A DNA stretch of 64,000 nt from Glycine soja. Its lineage: Eukaryota; Streptophyta; Magnoliopsida; Fabales; Fabaceae. Positions 32,002 to 44,250 of this stretch are shown here, piece after piece. The notes beneath the pieces were generated by a model, which saw only the letters and a program-made list of their open reading frames with translations, was not told the origin of the DNA and made no database searches. The number at the start of each line of letters is the position of its first letter. Position 1 is the stretch's first letter. Location: positions 24,272,632-24,336,631 of the forward strand of contig NC_041021.1 of the NCBI RefSeq assembly GCF_004193775.1, given 5' to 3'. The position numbers and the translations under genes were made by a program.

Positions 32002-33827
32002 TGTCATACCCTAATTTCGTCCGGGGACCATCCATTGTTGGGATGCGACCCTTGTTAGACCACTTCGAGGTATTTGGCACCCATCGTTAGGCAATTTGTG
32101 AAGTTCCGAGACATGCCAAAAGCCAAAAGAAAAGTGTCGTAGCACAATCTGTGAAGTTCCGTGACATGCCGGAAATTAAAAGGAAGTGTTAGTGCGCAAT
32201 CCGTAAAGTTCCGTAATGTTCCGGAAGGCAAAAAAGGGATGATTACGTAATCCATAAGGTTCCGCAACATTACGGAAAGAAAACAAGTATTGTTATGAAA
32301 TTCGTAAGTTTCCGTAACTTTATGAAAAAAGAATCACCAAAAAAGGGTAGGGGTGTATTTAGTAAAAATGGGGGTTCAAATAGCAACCAGGCCCACTTGG
32401 GCCTTCCAGGATGTTCCTCCAGAAGGCGGTTGCTTCTAGAGGAAGCAACCTAGCTCGCCTGGGCGAGCTGGGTGGCAAGCATCTCCTTCCTTTTACTATA
32501 AATAAGGGAAGGAGGGAAGAACAAAAATGTTCAACCCTCCTGGTATCTGAGATTCACTTAAAATTAGTGAGAAAAATTGTTTCCGTGAAGAAAATCCAAG
32601 TCGAGGCGCTTCCGTAACGTTTCCGTGGGTGATTTCGCGAAGATTTTCAACCCTTCTTCGACGTTCTTCGTTCGTTCTTCATCGTTCTTCGGTTGTTCTT
32701 CATCGTTCTTCAACTGGTAAGTTCCCGAAATCAAACTTTTCAATTGATTCTATGTACCCTTAGTGGTCCTCATTTGTTTCACGTGCTTTTATTTTCATTT
32801 CATTTACTTTCGTACCCCCTTTTGATGTGCTTTAGTCATTTACTTAAGTCATTTTCTGGCCTAATAAAAAATAAAATAAATTTCCACCGATTATTTGAGT
32901 TGTAACATCCGTTAGTTTCTGTTAAAATGAAATCCGACCGTTCGGTCATGCCGTAACCACGTTGGAAACCAAAGAGGTAAAATAATAATATAATAATCAA
33001 AAATATCTTTTAGTAAAATAAATCAAAAAAATCAATCGGACGTTTTTCTTTGGGATTTCTCTTTCTTAATCGAATCAACTAATAACCATAGTGAAACTAA
33101 GGCTAAAATCAATTCATAAACCAAACTTTTTGTCTTCGCCTAAAAAAGCCATTTTTCAAAGGTCCAACGCCTTGAAATGGTCTTTTCCGCTTTTATTGGT
33201 AAAAGGTAGATTTCTATAAGGCCTAAAATCAATATGTAACTTTGTTACCTCTTTCAAAAATAAAGAAATCATTAATGGTCCAATGCCTTAATGTTTTCTC
33301 ACTTTTCAAAAGAATCCAAAGATTGTCTAATGGTCCAACGCCTTAAATGACCTTTCATTCAATAAAAACATATCTTGCAAAAAAGGATAAAAAAAATAAC
33401 TTAACCAAAACGCTTTGTTCACAAAAGAACTACGTAGGTCTGATTTTCTCATCACAATTGAGGAATACCTAGGAGCAACGGGAAACGCCCTTGTCGACCG
33501 CAAAAAGATAAAAACATAAAAAGGCATAAAAAATACATAAGAACGTAAAAGGGGAAAAGAATATATATTGAAGTCATATTTGCACATTTGATTAAAGGCT
33601 GCCATCTCTTGTGACAGACGCATGAGGTGCTAATACCTTCCCCGTGTGTAAATACAACTCCCGGACCTTTCACTTAGAGTTCGTAGATCACGTTTTTTCC
33701 GGTTTTTCCGACGTTTTCCTCAAATAAACGTTGGTGGCGACTCCGCGCGTATTCCTTTCTTGGAATACGCAACCGCGAGTCACGCATCGCCCTCCCGCCG
33801 AAGGGTAGGTTGCGACAGTTGGCGACT
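32002..33827 (+). repeat. 5' LTR of Ogre B
   Basis: TGTCATACCC...GGTTGCGACA, 1826 bp. A perfect 8-bp-arm palindrome (AGCTCGCC/GGCGAGCT) lies at 32452-32469, just upstream of the TATA box at 32497-32504. The CTACGTAG hairpin region is at about 33430 (one arm changed to ACCTAGG), and GGTGCTAATACCTTCCCCG at about 33627. By eye about 15 differences separate its first ~235 bp from the 3' LTR, nearly all transitions. Confidence 0.95.
32497..32504 (+). promoter_or_regulatory. TATA box of the B 5' LTR
   Basis: TATAAATA occurs about 495 bp into the LTR, as in all six Ogre LTR copies here (2767, 18194, 32497, 47476, 57545, 59095). Confidence 0.7.
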
Positions 33828-33829
33828 TC

Positions 33830-33847
33830 ACTGGGGAATGTTTTTAG
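33830..33847 (+). other. Primer binding site, tRNA-Arg type (B)
   Basis: TGGCGACTTCACTGGGGA, two bases after the LTR; it differs from the D site by one C-to-T change. Confidence 0.8.
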
Positions 33848-34641
33848 AGAGTTAGGCCATTTAATCTTGTGCAATGTTTTATCATGACTTCCTCCTTTGT
33901 TGGTTTCCCTTTATTTTTCTAATGTTCTTGTGTATATAACTCTTTGATGTTTTTAGTGTGTTTTAAAATGTATGCATGAGGTAAATATTTATTCATTTGA
34001 TGCATACAAACACTAACACTATTTGCACACAAGGAGTGTTAGTGAATCTGTGATCATGCTAGGTCTCCGACTTGCTTGATTACAATGAACCCTCATCTAG
34101 AGTTTTTCTCTTTGATAACATATTGTTGCTAGTAGTCCCTACTGCTGCAATATGTTATTCGAAGGGGATGATACCTCTAGAAACCATCAAGAGAGATTTG
34201 ACCACCTTGGGGATTATCACTAAAAACCCTTTTAGCTCTCTCCCATATAGGTCCCTTGAATAAGAGCACGAAGCGGACACGTTGCGTGCCATTTTTTCAC
34301 ACTGCCATGCATAAGTGTCACGTACCCTTTTGCTTATATTTTGTGAATACTGTCATACTGTACATTCCCGTGTTTCGCCTTTTGCGTATGCATCACGCAC
34401 GAATTCTGTTGTGATCCCTTCTTTGGCAAACCAACGGAGGGTCCGTGCCACCTTCTTAAATACATACGTTGGGCACTTTGCTACCCCAAGACATTGTATC
34501 TAAGAAGGATACAATTTCTCGGGCTCCCATATTCATAAATTGCATCTGTGTTATATGCATTTCTTCATGCATTCATCCATTCCACCAATGATAGATGTCG
34601 AAGTTTTAATTCGCACCTATTTTTGTTCACTTTAGTAAAAC
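33848..34641 (+). other. Leader of Ogre B
   Basis: Matches D 60541-61393 (TAGGTCTCCGACTTGCTTGAT, GGTCCCTTGAATAAG, ATTGCATCTGTGTTATATGC). Small frames here are not shared intact with D. It leads to the ORF1 start ACATGGGATCAAG. Confidence 0.7.
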
Positions 34642-36479
34642 ATGGGATCAAGTCAAATGCCTTCACTTAAAAGGAGGTTCTATCAAGTCAAGGTCAAGAG
34701 CCTAGGGACCACCAGTCTAAAGGAGTTAGGGCAGTTAATGGATCAGCTCCAGCGGCAAGCTTTTCGCAAAGCTTACGGTAAAATCTGGGACTTAGCCATG
34801 GTAGAAGTCTCCACAGAGGCCATTGCCTCCCTCGCCCAGTATTATGATCAGCCGTTGAGGTGCTTCACCTTTGGGGACTTCCAGCTATCACCTATGGTAG
34901 AAGAATTTGTAGAGATCCTAGGATGCCCTCTAGGGGGAAGGAAACCATACCTCTTCTCAGGGTTCTATCCCTCATTAGCTAGAATTTCCAAGATAGTCCA
35001 GATCTCGGCGCAGGAATTAGACCACAGGAAGCAAGTCGAAAATGGGGTGGTTGGAATACCGAGAAAATATTTGGAGGCAAAAGCAAGAATCTTGGCAGGT
35101 AAAGGCGAGTGGGCCCCGTTCATAGATATTCTCGCACTGTTGATCTTCGGAGGAGTCCTCTTTCCGAATGTGGATGGGTTGGTGGACCTAGCAACGATCG
35201 ATGCTTTTCTCGCCTATCATAGCCACAAGGAAAGCCCGGTTGTTGCTATGCTAGCCAACTTATATGGCACCTTCAACCGAAGATGTGAAAAGAGAAATGC
35301 AAGGATTGTTTGTTGTACTCCAGCTCTTTATGTATGGTTAGTTTCACACCTTTTTCGCCAAGAGGTGAGGCATGCTTGCTCACTAGAAAGCCACCGTTCA
35401 TGCACAGAGAAAGGAGGGGTAAATTGGGACCAACTCTTAGCAAGCAAAGAAGGAGCATCTGTCAACTGGTTCCCTCGATGGAAGGAAGGAAGAACCGAAG
35501 TTCTTATTTCATGCGGAGGATTTCCAAATGTTCCCTTAATGGGGACGAGGGGTTGCATAAGCTACAATCTCGTTCTTGCTATAAGACAACTTGGCTACCC
35601 TATGAGAGGGGCGCCACTAAAGGATGAGCTCACGCTTGTCATTTCATGAGGTTTCAATAAGACCAACGTGGAGACACTTCAGAAGGTCCGCAAGGCATGG
35701 GAGGTGTTGCAAAAGAAGGACAAGGAACTCAGGGGCAGTAACAATGGGCCCATCGGTGGCTATCGTAAGTGGTTAAAAGCCCACGTGTAAGGTTTGGATT
35801 GGCTTCCGAGTTTGAGAACCGCTAAAAGAGAGGAAGTTGAGGCACCAGAGGAAGACGAAGAAGTGCAGGCCCTTAGGGCAGAACTTGAGCAAGCCCAAAC
35901 AGTTAAAGAAAGGTTCAAATCAGCAACTCTGAAAATCTGAAAGGAGAATACCGAACTAAGAGATGTAAATGTGGCTACCACCAAAGCCTTGGAACAAGAA
36001 ACCAAGAGGGCTTGTAGGGAATAACACGGCCGAAAAAAATTCCGCGGGGCTTTGCGGGGCAACAACAACGAGCTTAAACTCCGAAGAGAGGAAAGGGACC
36101 AATCACGGGTAGATAGTTTGATCTTGAAAGATGAATTGAAGGCTTGCTCGAGGTCCAAGAGAAGTTTGTCTCAGCGGTTATGCGAGACAGAGACCAACAT
36201 GTTAGCTATCATCACCAAGTACCAAGAAGAACTAAATCTAGCCGCGGCCCACGAGCATAGAGTGACAGACGAGTATGCCCAAGTGTATGCGGAAAAGGAG
36301 GCTAGAGGAAGGGTGATCGACTCGCTACATCAAGAGGCAACGATGTGGATGGACCGATTTGCCCTTACCTTGAACGGGAGTCAAGAGCTTCCCCAACTAC
36401 TAGCCAAGGCCAAGGCAATGGCGGACACCTACTCCGCCCCGAGGAGATCCACGGACTTCTCGGCTATTGTCAGCATATG
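34642..36479 (+). pseudogene. ORF1 pseudogene of Ogre B
   Basis: Same frame as intact ORF1 of D throughout. It opens MGSSQMPSLKRRFYQVKVKS and holds CFTFGDFQLSPMVEEFVEI. In-frame stops lie at 35647 (TGA), 35788 (TAA), 35938 (TGA) and 36022 (TAA). One C missing from a C run near 36437 shifts the last codons. The C-terminal third is a charged coiled coil. ORF1 upstream of gag is a hallmark of Ogre elements; the sequence resembles proteins I recall under a plant domain of unknown function (DUF7745), function unknown. It is dead here. Confidence 0.85.
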
Positions 36480-36747
36480 ATACATCTAATGGCCCATATA
36501 ATTAGAAACCGCTAGGGAACTTGTATTATCACTCATATCTTGACATGCTATAACTTTTTGAATAAAATGAGTTTATCCCATGTTTTTACTCCAGAAGTCA
36601 GTGCGAATCAAATCACTCATGCATTTTATCTCTAAGATGCATTCATTATTTTTTTACCTACTCCTCACGTTTGGTTTTTTAGGAAAAAACACCATAACTA
36701 AACGCACCCCAAGGCATCCCTATCGCACCAGGTCCAAATATAGAACG

Positions 36748-38682
36748 ATGGGTGATCAAGAGGAGACACAGGAACAGATGAGAGCCGACATGTCGGCTCT
36801 AAAAGAACAAATGGCATCCATGATGGAGGCCATGTTAGGAATGAGGCAACTCATGGAGAAAATCATGGCCACCACTGCCGCCGTTAGTTCGGTTGCTGAA
36901 GCAGACCCAACTTTCCTAGCTACCGCGCACCATCCTCCCCCAAATATGGTAGGACAAGGAAGGAGCACACAGGGGCACAACACCAACCCCCATTTGGGAT
37001 ACAACCGGGTGGCTTACCCTTATGGATTGCCGCCTAATTACACGCCGCCAGTCGTGCAAGATGACGCGGGTCATGTCTCTTCCCCCATCCTTGAAGGGGA
37101 GCCTCCTGGACAGCCCGACGAGGTCCACGAAGATCATCAAGAGTATGCCCAAGGGGATGTCGAGTTCTACCCCCCGATCCCCGTCGAGGGGCCGGCACCC
37201 AACACTTTGCCTCAGCCCAACCTCACAGCACAACCAATATTCTTGTCCACAGAAGGACCACCCCCGACGACCGAGGAAAGAAGGAAACTCGATCTCCTGG
37301 AGGAGAGATTGAGAGCTGTTGAAGGCTGCGGTGACTATCCGTTTGCGGACATGACGGATTTTTGCTTGGTACCAGATGTCGTCATCCCCCCAAAATTCAA
37401 AGTGCCCGATTTCTACAAGTATAAAGGGACGACTTGTCCTAAAAACCATCTTAAGTTGTATTGTCGTAAGATGGGGGCAGACTCTAGGGATGAAAAGTTG
37501 TTAATACATTTTTTCCAAGATAGCTTAGCTGGAGCTGCGGTTGTTTGGTACACTAATCTGGAAGCTTCCCGCATCCATACTTGGAAGGACCTGATTACCG
37601 CTTTCCTAAGGCAATATCAGTATAATTCCGATATGGCTCCCGATCGCACTCAGCTACAAAATATGTTTCAAAAGGAAGGTGAGACCTTTAAAGAATACGC
37701 ACAGCGGTGGAGAGACCTGGCGGCACAAGTGGCCCCTCCCATGGTTGAAAGGGAGATGATCACCATGATGGTAGACACCTTGCCAGTGTTTTACTATGAG
37801 AAGTTAGTAGGCTACATGCCTTCCAGCTTCGCGGACTTGGTATTCGCCGGGGAAAGAATTGAAGTAGGGTTGAAAAGAGGGAAGTTCGATTACCTTTCCT
37901 CCACAAGTACCCATGCTAAAAGAGTCGGAGCAACTGGGCAAAAAGGAAGGAGGGAGATACCCATGCCGTCACTTCGTCACCCGCATAGGTCAAGCCCCTG
38001 CAAACCTCTTATGGTACATCAGTACACGCAACATCATCCAAGCTTTTTAGCTCGTGCCGGGAACTCCTCTAATTCAGCACACGTGTAGCCTAAGGCACCC
38101 ATCCAGAGGGAGGCCCCCCAAGCTCCGGCTCCAACCACGACTCGCCCGGCCGGCAATTCCAACGCAATGAGGAACTTTCCCCCGAAGCCAATTCCAGAAT
38201 TCACCCCACTCCCAATGACGTAGGAAGACCTCTTGCCGTCCCTTATCGCCAACCAAATGGTCGTAATAACTCCCGGGAAGATCTACCAACCCCCTTTCCC
38301 AAAGTGGTATGATCCTAACACAACTTGCACGTACCATGGGAATACCCCGGGGCATTCCATCGAAAAATGCTTGGCCCTTAAATACAAGGTCCAACATTTG
38401 ATAGATGCTGGATGGCTGACATTTCAAGAGGATCGGCCCAACGTGAAAACCAACCCGCTCGCCAATCATGGAGGGGGAGCGGTTAATGCCATTGAGTCTG
38501 ATAGGCCGCGCAGGTCTAAACCTTTAAAGGACGTGGCAACCCCTAGGAGGTTTATCTTTGAGGCCCTACAAAAGGGAGGCGTGATTCCCCACGGTGGGCA
38601 TAAAGAGGATTCTTGTTTGTTGCATCCCGGTGAGCTACATAACATGGAAACATGTTTGGTAGTAGAGGAATTTTTCCAATGA
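36748..38682 (+). pseudogene. gag: gag pseudogene of Ogre B
   Basis: ATG at 36748. Residues 1-60 are a Met/Glu-rich helix; then a Pro-rich stretch (YGLPPNYTPPVVQDD), LDLLEERLRAVEG, and a capsid-type retrotransposon gag core (YKGTTCPKNHLKLYCRKMG, WYTNLEASRIHTWKDLI, EYAQRWRDLAAQVAPPM). The region about 37940-38020 is out of frame and then returns. A CCHC-like knuckle (CTYHGNTPGHSIEKC) precedes LIDAGWLTFQEDRPN. Stops: TAG 38086, TAG 38221 and TGA 38680. The frame continues into the protease, so gag and protease were one polyprotein. Confidence 0.88.
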
Positions 38683-39885
38683 ATGATAGATCAAGGCCGA
38701 CTGGAAGTTGGTGATGAGGGGAGGGAAGAGCAGCATATATGTATGCAATCCGTGGATGAGAGAAGTTTTGGAAAGCCTAAGCCTTTGGTGATATATTTCA
38801 CCAAGGACACAGCTCCACAAAAGCCCCAATACCCCCCGGCAACTAAACCTGTTCCTTTCCCATACCAAAACAGCCATGCAGTCCCGGGGAGGTATACACC
38901 TCCGAGTGAAAGGGAAGAAGAAGCCACCGACGTCAGCTCATTGTCGGCCAAGGTAACCAATATCACGGGGCTGAGCGGTGTGACCCGCAGCGGTCGTGTG
39001 TTTGCACCTTCCGACCTGCCATCACAACCTGCAAACATTAAGGGAAAGGCCAAGATGGTGGAGGAACAAAATGACAAGACGACCCTCACTCCGAACGAGG
39101 ATATTTCGGTAAAGGGTCTTCCAGAGAAAAGAGATGGCTGCATCAAGAAGGAAGTGTCGCTAGAGGAAGGAAGCGAGTTTCTCCGCATTATTCAGCAGAG
39201 CGAGTTCAAGGTCATTGAACAGCTCAACAAAACCCCGGTCAGGGTCTCTCTTTTGGAATTACTCATGAGCTCTGAGCCTCATCGGGCTTTGCTAGTAAAG
39301 GTCTTGAACGAAGCTCATGTGGCTCAAGATATCTCTATAGAGGGCTTTGGAGGACTCGTCAATAATATCACCGCCAACAATTATCTCGCCTTCGCCGAAG
39401 AAGAAATCCCTGCCAAGGGGAGAGGGCATAACAAGGCTTTACATGTATCAGTCAAGTGCATGGACCACGTCGTAGCCAAGGTGCTTATCGATAACAGTTC
39501 CAGTTTAAACGTAATGCCCAAAAGCACTTTGGAGAAATTACCGTTTAATGCTTCCCATCTAAAGCCAAGTTCCATGGTAGTCCGTGCCTTCGATGGCACC
39601 CGCCGAGAGGTTAGGGGAGAGATCGACCTCCCTGTACAGATAGGCCCCCATACCTGTCAGGTTACCTTTCAAATAATGGACATTAACCCTGCTTACAACT
39701 GCCTGTTGGGGCGCCCATGGATCCATTCGGTGGGAGTCGTTCCCTCTACACTCCACCAAAAATTGAAGTTCATAGTGGAAGGGCATTTGGTTATCTTATC
39801 GGGCAAGGAAGACATCTTGGTGAGTCGCCCATCCTTTATGCCATATGTGGAAGCCGCAGAGGAGTCATTAGAAACGGCCTTCTAG
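38683..39885 (+). pseudogene. Aspartic protease region of Ogre B
   Basis: In frame with gag. The first half is a low-complexity linker. The second half has the retropepsin: LIDNSSSLNVMPKS at about 39483-39524, and the flap/C-terminal signature YNCLLGRPWIHS. Ogre proteases usually have DNGSS here; the Gly codon is changed to Ser (GGT to AGT type), which would hurt catalysis. It ends at TAG 39883, after which the same frame continues. It would mature the gag-pol polyprotein in the particle. Confidence 0.8.
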
Positions 39886-40302
39886 TCTTTTGAGGTGGTT
39901 AGTATTGCCTCTGTAGATTCCTTCTCTGGGCAACCTTGCCTGTCCGATGCGGCAGTAATGATGGCCCGAGTGATGTTGGGGAATGGTTACGAGCCTGGAA
40001 TGGGTTTAGGCAAGGACAACGGCGACATAACCAGCCTGATAAGCGCTAAAGGAAACCGTGGGAAGTTTAGGTTAGGCTATAAACCCACACAAGCGAACAT
40101 AAAGAAAGGCATTACAGGAAGGAAGAGCAGAGATCAAGGCTCGCCTTTGGGACAAGAAGTCAAAAGAGGCCCGCCCTGCCACATCAGTAGGAGCTTTATA
40201 AGGGCGGGTCTAGGACACGAAGTCAAGTTGTTGCGATATGTGAAGATGATTTGCCAAGTGGGTCGGAGTTGGTATGACCATGTCCTCCTGGTTTCCAACT
40301 AG
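39886..40302 (+). pseudogene. G-patch-like segment behind protease (Ogre B)
   Basis: Same frame as the protease, after a TAG. The stretch MLGNGYEPGMGLGKDNGDI followed by GNRGKFRLGYKPT has the spaced glycines and GhGxGLG core of a G-patch, an RNA-binding motif also known at the protease end of some retroviruses. CHISRSFIRAGLGHE follows. A TAG at 40300 ends the open stretch, but the next codons (EIGEWRNAQTF) look coding. Function in Ogre is unproven. Confidence 0.6.
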
Positions 40303-40531
40303 GAAATTGGCGAGTGGAGGAATGCCCAGACATTTATGCAACAAGCAAAATGTAACCCTTTGTGGCTTTTAAAACTCTACAGTTGGGCCTAGGCTTTAGA
40401 GTTTTCTTTTGTTAAGGCTTTATGTCTTTCGTTCCTAAATTTATAAAATAAAAGATCTTTCTTCATCTGTTCCTACGTCTCTACCCATTCTCATCCATTT
40501 GCATGTTTATTTCTTTACGTTTAAATGCCAG
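40303..40531 (+). other. Probable intron between protease and polymerase frames
   Basis: The gag-protease frame and the polymerase frame differ, and the DNA between them is non-coding, T/C-rich towards the end, and stops with TTTAAATGCCAG at 40531, a good splice acceptor. Pea Ogre is known to have an intron at this place. The donor is unclear: GT at 40314 fits the phase, GT at 40352 does not. Confidence 0.5.
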
Positions 40532-43500
40532 ATCCGACGATGAGTCCCTTGAAGGTACTAATACCTGGGACCCGACCATCGAAGAAACAAATCAAATGGA
40601 GGATGAAGAGGACGAGGATGTGGGACTTCCCCTGGAGTTGGAGAAGATAGTCGCACATGAGGACCGAGAAATGAGGCCTCATCAAGAAGAGACAGAACTA
40701 GTGAACTTAGGAACCGGCAGTGGGAAAAAGGAAGTAAAGATAGGCACGGGTATGACCATACCCATCCGTGAAGAATTGACAGCCCTGCTGAAAGACTACC
40801 AAGACATCTTTGCTTGGTCGTACCAAGATATGCCCGGTTTGAGTTTTGACATTGTATAGCACTGATTACCTCTAAATCCCGAGTGTCCCCCAGTAAAACA
40901 AAAACTACGGAGGATGAAACCCGAGACATCCTTGAAAATAAAAGAAGAGGTGAAGAAACAATTTGACGCTGGTTTTCTGGCTATCGCTCAGTACCCATAA
41001 TGGGTTGCCAACATTGTACCAGTCCCTAAGAAGGATGGGAAGGTGCGAATGTGTATGGATTATTGGGATTTGAATCGAGCCAGTCCCAAAGACAATTTTT
41101 CCTTTGCCACACATCGATATCCTCGTGGATAATACGGCCAATTTCGTTTTGTTTTCCTTTATGGACGGATTCTCCAGTTACAATCAGATAAAAATGGCGT
41201 CGGACGATATGGAAAAGACTACCTTCGTCACCCTGTGGGGAACGTTCTGTTATAAGGTGATGTCCTTTGGACTCAAGAATGCTGGGGCAACTTATCAACG
41301 AGCTATGGTAGCTTTGTTCCATGATATGATACACCAAGAGATCGAGGTCTATGTGGATGACATAATTGCCAAATCTAAGACCGAGGAGGAACACCTTGTC
41401 AACCTGCGGAAGTTGTTCGAAAGGCTTAGGAAGTATCAATTGAGGTTGAACCCCGCTAAGTGCACTTTTGAGGTCAAATTAGGGAAATTGCTAGGTTTCA
41501 TCGTAAGCCCGAAAGGGATAGAGGTGGACCCCGAAAAGGTGAAGGCCATCCTCGAGATGCCGGAACCCCGTACCGAGAGGCAAGTCCGAGGTTTCCTAGG
41601 ACGTTTGAATTATATTGCCAGATTCATATCACAGCTCACTGCTATTTGTGAGCCGTTGTTCAAACTCTTACGCAAAAACCAAACCGTCCGTTGGAATGAG
41701 GATTGTCAAGAGGAATTTGGGAGGATCAAAAATTGTCTCATGAATCCTCCTGTGCTTATGCCACCGGTACCCGGAAGGCCTCTCATCTTGTATATGACGA
41801 TTTTGGACGAGTCGATGGGATGTATGCTGGGGCAACATGACGAGTCCGGGAAGAAAGAGCGCGTTGTCTACTACTTGAGTAAGAAGTTCACGACCTGTGA
41901 AATGAATTACTCTCTGCTCGAAAGAACGTGTTGTGCTTTAGTCTGGGCATCCCACCATCTAAGACAATACATGTTGAGCCATACCACCTGGTTGATATCC
42001 AAGATGGACCCGGTTAAGTACATCTTTGAAAAGCCAGTTCTCATAGGACGGATCGCCCGGTGGCAAGTCTTGCTATCCAAGTTTGATATAGTTTACGTCA
42101 CCCAAAAGGCGATAAAAGGAAGCACCTTAGCAGATTATTTGGCTTAGCAGCCTCTAAATGACTATCAGCCCATGCATCCCGAGTTCCCGGATGAGGACAT
42201 CATGACCTTGTTTGAGGAAAAACTAGACTAAGATCGGGACAAATGGACTGTATGGTTTGATGGAGCGTCAAACATTCTAGGCCATGACATTGGAGCAGTA
42301 TTGGTCTCTCTAGACAATCAATGTATACCTTTCACTGCCAGGCTGGGGTTTGACTGCACCAACAATATGGCTAAGTATGAAGCGTGTGTCCTGGCCGTCC
42401 AGGCGGCGATTGACTCTAATGTAAAAATGCTCAAAGTGTACGGGGACTCAACACTGGTGATTCACCAGCTGAGAGGGGAATGGGAAACTAGAGACCCCAA
42501 GCTGATGCCCTACAAAGCCTATATCAAGGAGTTTGCTAATTCCTTTGATGAGATCTCCTTCCACCACGTTCCCTGGCAGGAAAATCAAATGGCGAATGCG
42601 CTTGCTACTCTGGCATCCATGTTCCAGCTAACACCGCATGGGGACCTACCATACATTGAGTTCTGGTGTCGTGGCAGACCCGCGCATTGTTGTCAGGTGG
42701 AAGAAGAATGGGACGGTAAGCCTTGGTATTTCGATATCAAGTGGTTCATTGAAAGCAAAGGATACCCACAGGGGGCTTCCGACAAGGATAAAAGGACATT
42801 GAGGAGATTGGCGGCCGATTTCTTCATGAGCGGGAGCATACTATATAAAAGAAACCATGACATGACTCTGCTGCGATGCGTGGATGCCAAAGAGGCAGAC
42901 CACGTGATCAAGGAGGTCCACGAGGGTTCGTTCGGAACGCACGCCAACGGACATGCTATGGCCAGGAAAATCCTGAGAGCAGGTTATTACTGGCTCACCA
43001 TGGAAAGTGATTGTTGCATCCATGTAAGGAAATGCCATAAATGTCAAGCGTTCGCAGACAATGTCAATGCTCCGCCACATCCTCTGAACATCATGTCCTC
43101 CCCTTGGCCTTTTTCCATGTGGGGGATAGACGTCATACGGGCCATCGAACCCAAGGCTTCGAACGGTCATCGCTTCATTCTCGTGGCAATAGATTATTTC
43201 AACAAATGGGTTGAAGCGGCTTCCTACACCAATATCACGAGGAGTGTAGTGGTCAGATTCATCAAGAGGGAGCCGATTTGTCGGTACGGACTCCCTAGGA
43301 AGATCATTACTGACAATGGTACCAATATGAATAACAAGATGATGCAGGAAATGTGTGTGGATTTCAAAATCCAGCATCACAATTCCACGCCCTACCGGCC
43401 AAAGATGAACGGAGCCGTGGAAGTAGCCAACAAGAATATTAAGAAAATTATTCAAAAGATGACAGTGTCATACAAAGATTGGCATGAGATGTTGCCTTTT

Positions 43501-43971
43501 GCCTTGCATGGATACCGAACTTTGGTACGAACTTCTACTGGGGCAACGCCATATTCCTTGGTTTATGGAACAGAAGCAGTACTCCCATTTGAAGTAGAAA
43601 TCCCTTCATAGAGGATATTAGCAGAATCAGGCCTAGAAGAATCAAAGTGGGCTCGAACACGCTATGACCAACTCAACCTTATTGAAGGTAAGCGCTTGAC
43701 GGCCATGAGCCATGGGCGCCTGTATCAACAAAGAATGAAGAACGCATTCGACAAGAAGGTGCATTAGCACAAGTTCCATGAAGGGGACCTTGTGCTAAAA
43801 AAGATGTCCCACGCTGTTAAAGATAATTGAGGGAAGTGGGCCCCGAACTACGAAGGACCTTTCATCGTGAAGAGGGCTTTTTCCGGAGGGGCCCTGGTGC
43901 TTACCAACATGGATGGCGAGGAGCTACCTTTACCCATAAATTCTGATGTTGTCAAGCGATACTACGCTTAG
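40532..43971 (+). pseudogene. pol: Polymerase of Ogre B: RT, RNase H, archaeal-type RNase H, integrase
   Basis: RT: acidic linker, then KLRRMKPE and VPKKDGKVRMCMDYWDLN. One extra T in a T run (about 41096-41101) shifts the frame; after it come FMDGFSSYNQIKM (first Asp) and YVDD at 41350-41361. Gypsy RNase H spans about 41780-42140. A second, archaeal-type RNase H typical of the Tat lineage follows (WFDGAS, YEAC, YGDS), but its last Asp is Asn (QMANALATL). Integrase has CHKCQAF of the zinc site, then Asp 43129, Asp 43312 and Glu 43420 (D35E spacing), ending VVKRYYA. Stops: 40857, 40863, 40998, 42145, 42229, 43609, 43765, 43828. Confidence 0.92.
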
Positions 43972-44068
43972 AATCTGGGGCTATTAAAGGATATCGCTGC
44001 ATGTTCTTTTATTTTTTTCTTGATTTCCCCCAGGAATTCCTGTCTGCTGTAATTTTCTCGCCAGGGTT
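43972..44068 (+). other. Spacer behind integrase in B
   Basis: Matches the minus-strand sequence directly behind integrase in C (55500-55586), including GGAATTCCTGTCTGCTGTAA. Then B jumps to the last third of ORF4 at about 44069, so a segment carried by C is deleted in B. Confidence 0.6.
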
Positions 44069-44250
44069 TTGCTCCTTTTGCGTGCCCTACTCCAAATCAT
44101 TTTAGGGCTAAGGTCGCATGGCTCAGAGATTGGCCCGAGGCCTAGATGGAGGAGGCACCTACAGGAGCTCCCAACGATGCAGAGGAGGCCCACATGGATG
44201 AGGAGATGACAGACTTGCTCGGCTTCTTGGGAGGAAGCGGAGCCACGTGA
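44069..44250 (+). pseudogene. ORF4 C-terminal remnant (Ogre B)
   Basis: Reads GFAPFACPTPNHFRAKVAW, RDWPEA, a TAG, then EEAPTGAPNDAEEAHMDEEM and TDLLGFLGGSGAT with a TGA. It matches the C-terminus of the C copy (50652-50830, minus). The N-terminal two thirds are deleted. The acidic tail is well kept between B and C. Confidence 0.7.

Noticed and set aside
42841..43455. 204-codon minus-strand frame
   Set aside because: Antisense shadow of integrase; the plus strand has the zinc site and D35E triad. The same applies to the plus-strand frame at 56178-56717 over C's integrase.
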